Assembly (NCBI GenBank): GCA_016169945.1
Contig: JADLSH010000285.1
Location: 558,001-622,000, forward strand
Length of the DNA stretch: 64,000 nt
Reading direction: 5' to 3'
Origin: Trachythela sp. YZ-2020
Taxonomy: Eukaryota; Cnidaria; Anthozoa; Malacalcyonacea; Clavulariidae
The translations under genes were made by a program, and so were the position numbers. Below are positions 56,501 through 64,000 of this stretch, piece by piece (position 1 is the stretch's first letter; every line of letters begins with the position of its first letter). A model generated the notes under the pieces. It worked only from the letters and a program-made list of their open reading frames with translations. It had not been told where the DNA came from and made no database searches.

Positions 56501-59500
56501 ATGTTATTCAACATCCGGTTTAATTGTTAATTCACGTCGATCATGAATACAAAAGAATGACGGTGATATGTCACATAAAAATATATAATTTTTGCACATT
56601 AAAATTTTTACTATTTTAAGACAATCCTGGACAAAAGTCTTGGGACACTGAGCATTTTATAGACTTAATTTTCAAAAGTCACCTTCCCCTCCCCTCCCCT
56701 ACCCCTTTTCAATGTTGGAAGTTTGCCAAATGTCACTTCAACTTTCCCGTAAATCCAACATTGTTCGGGGAGGTGGGGGGAAGTGTTTAGGAAACTCAGT
56801 TGCCCAATAAATGCTGTGACTGCTATAAAATATACCAAAATGTGAAGGTGTCCCAAGGACTTTTGGCCAGGATTGTCTTAAAATGGGTCAGAAAAAGATC
56901 GAAATAGAAAGTTAAACATTATTAAAGAATCCTTCCTCTAACGATCGTAGATTATTTTTAAGATAAATATTCATACATTCCGGAACATTAATTGACATTA
57001 CATACAGTAATTGTACAATACTTCCGAAATATGATAAAATGCAAACAATGACAAATGCAGTTATGCAGCCAGCTGGATGTTTCTAGATGCGAGTGTAATT
57101 TCGCGGTCGAAATATTCGTAAAATATGCAGTGCAATTTTGTTTTGTCTGTTTATCCTATTTTTAGCTAAACATATAACGATAAAGCATACAATCCTATTA
57201 CAAAATATGTGAGGTTAGCTCTAAATATAAAGATTGATGTAAACGACGTCACTTTGAAACTACTTTAAAGCGAGGTCAAGACGAAGGTCATATTTTAAAT
57301 ATTTTAACGTATGTAAACAATACATAGCACAGACAATACTCACACACAGTTCTCAGTACTATTATTCAAAATTGCGCACTTGATTTTTATGATATATTTC
57401 AGATGATCCTCCAAACTGATTGAATTTACTGCTGCACAACTTCTAAACTCACTTCTTGTGTTTAGGAAGAGCTGCTTGAACGTATTTTCAACAGTTCTCA
57501 CTAGCTTTCAGTATAAAAAGTGGAATAAATTTTAAATTTATTTACTCAAGAGCGAGAACTGTTAAAACTCGCAAATTACATCCTTTAATCCTTAATATTA
57601 AGGTTTGTTTCTAAGGAAAATACGATATAAAGACAAATGTCACTAAACTTTATTGTAAATAAAATGAATAATATTGTATTTATCGTTGAAATTGTAGGTG
57701 AGAAGTGTTCTCCCGTGTGTGTGAGAACTGTTAGTTTATATGTTATTCAACATCCGGTTTAATTGTTAATTCACGTCGATCATGAATACAAAAGAATGAC
57801 GGTGATATGTCACATAAAAATATATAATTTTTGCACATTAAAATTTTTACTATTTTAAGACTGTCTTAAAATGGGTCAGAAAAAGATCGAAATAGAAAGT
57901 TAAACATTATTAAAGAATCCTTCCTCTAACGATCGTAGATTATTTTAAGATAAATATTCATACATTCCGAACATTAATTGACATTACATACAGTAATTGT
58001 ACAATACTTCCGAAATATGATAAAATGCAAACAATGACAAATGCAGTTATGCAGCCAGCTGGATGTTTCTAGATGCGAGTGTAATTTCGCGGTCGAAATA
58101 TTCGTAAAATATGCAGTGCAATTTTGTTTTGTCTGTTTATCCTATTTTTAGCTAAACATATAACGATAAAGCATACAATCCTATTACAAAATATGTGAGG
58201 TTAGCTCTAAATATAAAGATTGATGTAAACGACGTCACTTTGAAACTACTTTAAAGCGAGGTCAAGACGAAGGTCATATTTTAAATATTTTAACGTATGT
58301 AAACAATACATAGCACAGACAATACTCACACACAGTTCTCAGTACTATTATTCAAAATTGCGCACTTGATTTTTATGATATATTTCAGATGATCCTCCAA
58401 ACTGATTGAATTTACTGCTGCACAACTTCTAAACTCACTTGTGTTTAGAAGAGCTGCTTGAACGTATTTTCAACAGTTCTCACTAGCTTTCAGTATAAAA
58501 AGTGGAATAAATTTTAAATTTATTTACTCAAGAGCGAGAACTGTTAAAACTCGCAAATTACATCCTTTAATCCTTAATATTAAGGTTTGTTTCTAAGGAA
58601 AATACGATATAAAGACAAATGTCACTAAACTTTATTGTAACAAATGAATAATATTGTATTTATCGTTGAAATTGTAGGTGAGAAGTGTTCTCCCGTGTGT
58701 GTGAGAACTGTTAGTTTATATGTTATTCAACATCCGGTTTAATTGTTAATTCACGTCGATCATGAATACAAAAGAATGACGGTGATATGTCACATAAAAA
58801 TATATAATTTTGCACATTAAAATTTTTACTATTTTAAGACTGTCTTAAAATGGGTCAGAAAAGATCGAAATAGAAAGTTAAACATTATTAAAGAATCCTT
58901 CCTCTAACGATCGTAGATTATTTTAAGATAAATATTCATACATTCCGGAACATTAATTGACATTACATACAGTAATTGTACAATACTTCCGAAATATGAT
59001 AAATGCAAACAATGACAAATGCAGTTATGCAGCCAGCTGGATGTTTCTAGATGCGAGTGTAATTTCGCGGTCGAAATATTCGTAAAATATGCAGTGCAAT
59101 TTTGTTTTGTCTGTTTATCCTATTTTTAGCTAAACATATAACGATAAAGCATACAATCCTATTACAAAATATGTGAGGTTAGCTCTAAATATAAAGATTG
59201 ATGTAAACGACGTCACTTTGAAACTACTTTAAAGCGAGGTCAAGACGAAGGTCATATTTTAAATATTTTAACGTATGTAAACAATACATAGCACAGACAA
59301 TACTCACACACAGTTCTCAGTACTATTATTCAAAATTGCGCACTTGATTTTTATGATATATTTCAGATGATCCTCTAAACTGATTGAATTTACTGCTGCA
59401 CAACTTCTAAACTCACTTCTTGTGTTTAGAAGAGCTGCTTGAACGTATTTTCAACAGTTCTCACTAGCTTTCAGTATAAAAGTGGAATAAATTTTAAATT

Positions 59501-62500
59501 TATTTACTCAAGAGCGAGAACTGTTAAAACTCGCAAATTACATCCTTTAATCCTTAATATTAAGGTTTGTTTCTAAGGAAAATACGATATAAAGACAAAT
59601 GTCACTAAACTTTATTGTAACAAATGAATAATATTGTATTTATCGTTGAAATTGTAGGTGAGAAGTGTTCTCCCGTGTGTGAGAACTGTTAGTTTATATG
59701 TTATTCAACATCCGGTTTAATTGTTAATTCACGTCGATCATGAATACAAAAGAATGACGGTGATATGTCACATAAAAATATATAATTTTTGCACATTAAA
59801 ATTTTTACTATTTTAAGACAATCCTGACAAAAGTCTTGGGACACTGAGCATTTTATAGACTTAATTTTCAAAAGTCACCTTCCTCCTCCCCTACCCCTTT
59901 TCAATGTTGAAGTTTGCCAAATGTCACTTCAACTTTCCTGTAAATCCAACATTGTTCGGGAGGTGGGGAAGTGTTTAGGAAACTCAGTTGCCCAATAAAT
60001 GCTGTGACTGCTATAAAATATACCAAATGTGAAGGTGTCCCAAGGACTTTTGGCCAGGACTGTCTTAAAATGGGTCAGAAAAGATCGAAATAGAAAGTTA
60101 AACATTATTAAAGAATCCTTCCTCTAACGATCGTAGATTATTTTTAAGATAAATATTCATACATTCCGAACATTAATTGACATTACATACAGTAATTGTA
60201 CAATACTTCCGAAATATGATAAAATGCAAACAATGACAAATGCAGTTATGCAGCCAGCTGGATGTTTCTAGATGCGAGTGTAATTTCGCGGTCGAAATAT
60301 TCGTAAAATATGCAGTGCAATTTTGTTTTGTCTGTTTATCCTATTTTTAGCTAAACATATAACGATAAAGCATACAATCCTATTACAAAATATGTGAGGT
60401 TAGCTCTAAATATAAAGATTGATGTAAACGACGTCACTTTGAAACTACTTTAAAGCGAGGTCAAGACGAAGGTCATATTTTAAATATTTTAACGTATGTA
60501 AACAATACATAGCACAGACAATACTCACACACAGTTCTCAGTACTATTATTCAAAATTGCGCACTTGATTTTTATGATATATTTCAGATGATCCTCCAAA
60601 CTGATTGAATTTACTGCTGCACAACTTCTAAACTCACTTTGTGTTTAGGAAGAGCTGCTTGAACGTATTTTCAACAGTTCTCACTAGCTTTCAGTATAAA
60701 AAGTGGAATAAATTTTAAATTTATTTACTCAAGAGCGAGAACTGTTAAACTCGCAAATTACATCCTTTAATCCTTAATATTAAGGTTTGTTTCTAAGGAA
60801 AATACGATATAAAGACAAATGTCACTAAACTTTATTGTAACAAATGAATAATATTGTATTTATCGTTGAAATTGTAGGTGAGAAGTGTTCTCCGTGTGTG
60901 TGAGAACTGTTAGTTTATATGTTATTCAACATCCGGTTTAATTGTTAATTCACGTCGATCATGAATACAAAAGAATGATTTGGTGATATGTCACATAAAA
61001 ATATATAATTTTTGCACATTAAAATTTTTACTATTTTAAGACTGTCTTAAAATGGGTCAGAAAAAGATCGAAATAGAAAGTTAAACATTATTAAAGAATC
61101 CTTCCTCTAACGATCGTAGATTATTTTTAAGATAAATATTCATACATTCCGAACATTAATTGACATTACATACAGTAATTGTACAATACTTCCGAAATAT
61201 GATAAAATGCAAACAATGACAAATGCAGTTATGCAGCCAGCTGGATGTTTCTAGATGCGAGTGTAATTTCGCGGTCGAAATATTCGTAAAATATGCAGTG
61301 CAATTTTGTTTTGTCTGTTTATCCTATTTTTAGCTAAACATATAACGATAAAGCATACAATCTTATTACAAAATATGTGAGGTTAGCTCTAAATATAAAG
61401 ATTGATGTAAACGACGTCACTTTGAAACTACTTTAAAGCGAGGTCAAGACGAAGGTCATATTTTAAATATTTTAACGTATGTAAACAATACATAGCACAG
61501 ACAATACTCACACACAGTTCTCAGTACTATTATTCAAAATTGCGCACTTGATTTTTATGATATATTTCAGATGATCCTCCAAACTGATTGAATTTACTGC
61601 TGCACAACTTCTAAACTCACTTCTTGTGTTTAGGAAGAGCCGCTTGAACGTATTTTCAACAGTTCTCACTAGCTTTCAGTATAAAAAGTGGAATAAATTT
61701 TAAATTTATTTACTCAAGAGCGAGAACTGTTAAAACTCGCAAATTACATCCTTTAATCCTTAATATTAAGGTTTGTTTCTAAGGAAAATACGATATAAAG
61801 ACAAATGTCACTAAACTTTATTGTAACAAATGAATAATATTGTATTTATCGTTGAAATTGTAGGTGAGAAGTGTTCTCCCGTGTGTGTGAGAACTGTTAG
61901 TTTATATGTTATTCAACATCCGGTTTAATTGTTAATTCACGTCGATCATGAATACAAAAGAATGACGGTGATATGTCACATAAAAATATATAATTTTTGC
62001 ACATTAAAAATTTTTACTATTTTAAGACTGTCTTAAAATGGGTCAGAAAAAGATCGAAATAGAAAGTTAAACATTATTAAAGAATCCTTCCTCTAACGAT
62101 CGTAGATTATTTTAAGATAAATATTCATACATTCCGGAACATTAATTGACATTACATACAGTAATTGTACAATACTTCCGAAATATGATAAAATGCAAAA
62201 CAATGACAATGCAGTTATGCAGCCAGCTGGATGTTTCTAGATGCGAGTGTAATTTCGCGGTCGAAATATTCGTAAAATATGCAGTGCAATTTTGTTTTGT
62301 CTGTTTATCCTATTTTTAGCTAAACATATAACGATAAAGCATACAATCCTATTACAAAATATGTGAGGTTAGCTCTAAATATAAAGATTGATGTAAACGA
62401 CGTCACTTTGAAACTACTTTAAAGTAGGTCAAGACGAAGGTCATATTTTAAATATTTTAACGTATGTAAACAATACATAGCACAGACAATACTCACACAC

Positions 62501-64000
62501 AGTTCTCAGTACTATTATTCAAAATTGCGCACTTGATTTTTATGATATATTTCAGATGATCCTCTAAACTGATTGAATTTACTGCTGCACAACTTCTAAA
62601 CTCACTTATTGTGTTTAGGAAGAGCTGCTTGAACGTATTTTCAACAGTTCTCACTAGCTTTCAGTATAAAAAGTGGAATAAATTTTAAATTTATTTACTC
62701 AAGAGCGAGAACTGTTAAAACTCGCAAATTACATCCTTTAATCCTTAATATTAAGGTTTGTTTCAAGGAAAATACGATATAAAGACAAATGTCACTAAAC
62801 TTTATTGTAAATAAATGAATAATATTGTATTTATCGTTGAAATTGTAGGTGAGAAGTGTTCTCCTGTGTGTGAGAACTGTTAGTTTATATGTTATTCAAC
62901 ATCCGGTTTAATTGTTAATTCACGTCGATCATGAATACAAAAGAATGACGGTGATATGTCACATAAAAATATATAATTTTGCACATTAAAATTTTTACTA
63001 TTTTAAGACAATCCTGACAAAAGTCTTGGGACACTGAGCATTTTATAGACTTAATTTTCAAAAGTCACCTTCCTCCCTCCCCTACCCCTTTTCAATGTTG
63101 AAGTTTGCCAAATGTCACTCAACTTTCCTGCAAATCCAACATTGTTCGGGGGTGGGGAAGTGTTTAGGAAACTCAGTTGCCCAATAAATGCTGTGACTGC
63201 TATAAAATATACCAAATGTGAAGGTGTCCTAAGGACTTTGGCCAGGATTGTCTTAAAATGGGTCAGAAAAGATCGAAATAGAAAGTTAAACATTATTAAA
63301 GAATCCTTCCTCTAACGATCGTAGATTATTTTTAAGATAAATATTCATACATTCCGGAACATTAATTGACATTACATACAGTAATTGTACAATACTTCCG
63401 AAATATGATAAAATGCAAACAATGACAAATGCAGTTATGCAGCCAGCTGGATGTTTCTAGATGCGAGTGTAATTTCGCGGTCGAAATATTCGTAAAATAT
63501 GCAGTGCAATTTTGTTTTGTCTGTTTATCCTATTTTTAGCTAAACATATAACGATAAAGCATACAATCCTATTACAAAATATGTGAGGTTAGCTCTAAAT
63601 ATAAAGATTGATGTAAACGACGTCACTTTGAAACTACTTTAAAGCGAGGTCAAGACGAAGGTCATATTTTAAATATTTTAACGTATGTAAACAATACATA
63701 GCACAGACAATACTCACACACAGTTCTCAGTACTATTATTCAAAATTGCGCACTTGATTTTTATGATATATTTCAGATGATCCTCCAAACTGATTGAATT
63801 TACTGCTGCACAACTTCTAAACTCACTTCTTGTGTTTAGGAAGAGCCGCTTGAACGTATTTTCAACAGTTCTCACTAGCTTTCAGTATAAAAGTGGAATA
63901 AATTTTAAATTTATTTACTCAAGAGCGAGAACTGTTAAAACTCGCAAATTACATCCTTTAATCCTTAATATTAAGGTTTGTTTCTAAGGAAAATACGATA

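Larger units (their letters stand above)
31265..64000. repeat. Higher-order satellite array (A about 985 bp, B about 250 bp), continues past window
   Basis: Starts of the A monomer (GTCTTAAAATGGG) are at 31518, 32504, 33490, 34727, 35713, 36698, 37934, 38917, 40144, 41131, 42359, 43342, 44574, 45551, 46780, 47764, 48990, 49976, 51210, 52196, 53422, 54658, 55641, 56875, 57863, 58842, 60062, 61044, 62030 and 63250. B copies start at 31265, 34473, 37680, 39897, 42105, 44323, 46531, 48740, 50957, 53179, 54404, 56621, 59818 and 63008. From left to right, B is followed by A copies numbering 3, 3, 2 (seven times), 1, 2, 3, 3 and at least 1. Copies are nearly identical; differences are mostly single-base indels in homopolymers. 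Repeated short frames (a 63-residue one on - inside B) reflect the repeat and are not taken as genes. Confidence 0.97.

Noticed and set aside
31308..56856. Repeated 63-residue leftward frame (MGHLHILVYF...) as a multi-copy gene
   Set aside because: It lies wholly inside B, overlaps its inverted ends and is broken in several B copies by small indels; no family is recognised.
31265..64000. CRISPR-like array
   Set aside because: Repeats are about 1 kb and spacer-less, in a eukaryotic setting; there are no short repeats with unique spacers.

Overview
This is a eukaryotic, intron-bearing, AT-rich stretch that is almost entirely mobile and repetitive DNA. No intact host gene was recognised. The mix of a Polinton/adintovirus-like element, CR1/L2-like LINEs, BEL/Pao, a DUF3504 (Crypton-type) recombinase and many small inverted-repeat elements fits a marine invertebrate, most likely a cnidarian. 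That placement is an inference from element composition, not from a host gene.

Region 1 (1 to about 9.1 kb) is the right-hand part of a Polinton/Maverick (adintovirus-like) element. It holds the 3' part of a double jelly-roll major capsid gene (+), a tight leftward cluster of four unrecognised genes (two with a membrane segment), a candidate penton/minor capsid gene (+) and a full-length protein-primed family B DNA polymerase of 1279 residues (-). All of these frames are intact. Integrase, packaging ATPase and protease are not seen and would be expected left of the window. The genes are arranged as convergent pairs that share a strong palindrome at their 3' ends. The divergent intergenic region is a 680-bp tandem duplication full of hairpins. 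GC-rich palindromic repeats lie at the right edge.

Region 2 (9.1 to 31.26 kb) is a graveyard of broken elements. It contains several 5'-truncated non-LTR retrotransposon copies, one forming an in-frame chimera across an ATCT microsatellite, and a hAT-like inverted-repeat element. It also has several foldback/MITE-like elements, a 7-bp-phased degenerate satellite, a frameshifted Crypton/DUF3504 gene that still has an intron, and an antisense BEL/Pao pol whose YVDD box reads YVDY. The stretches between them show no gene I can support.

Region 3 (31.26 to 64.0 kb, running off the window) is a very homogeneous higher-order satellite. A roughly 985-bp monomer (A, about 30 copies) is interrupted every one to three copies by a roughly 250-bp inverted-repeat element (B, 14 copies). 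The commonest period is B-A-A (about 2.2 kb). One site in A mostly tracks the position of the monomer relative to B, so the block appears to have been amplified as a unit. The array abuts the BEL fragment exactly at the terminal inverted repeat of a B copy.
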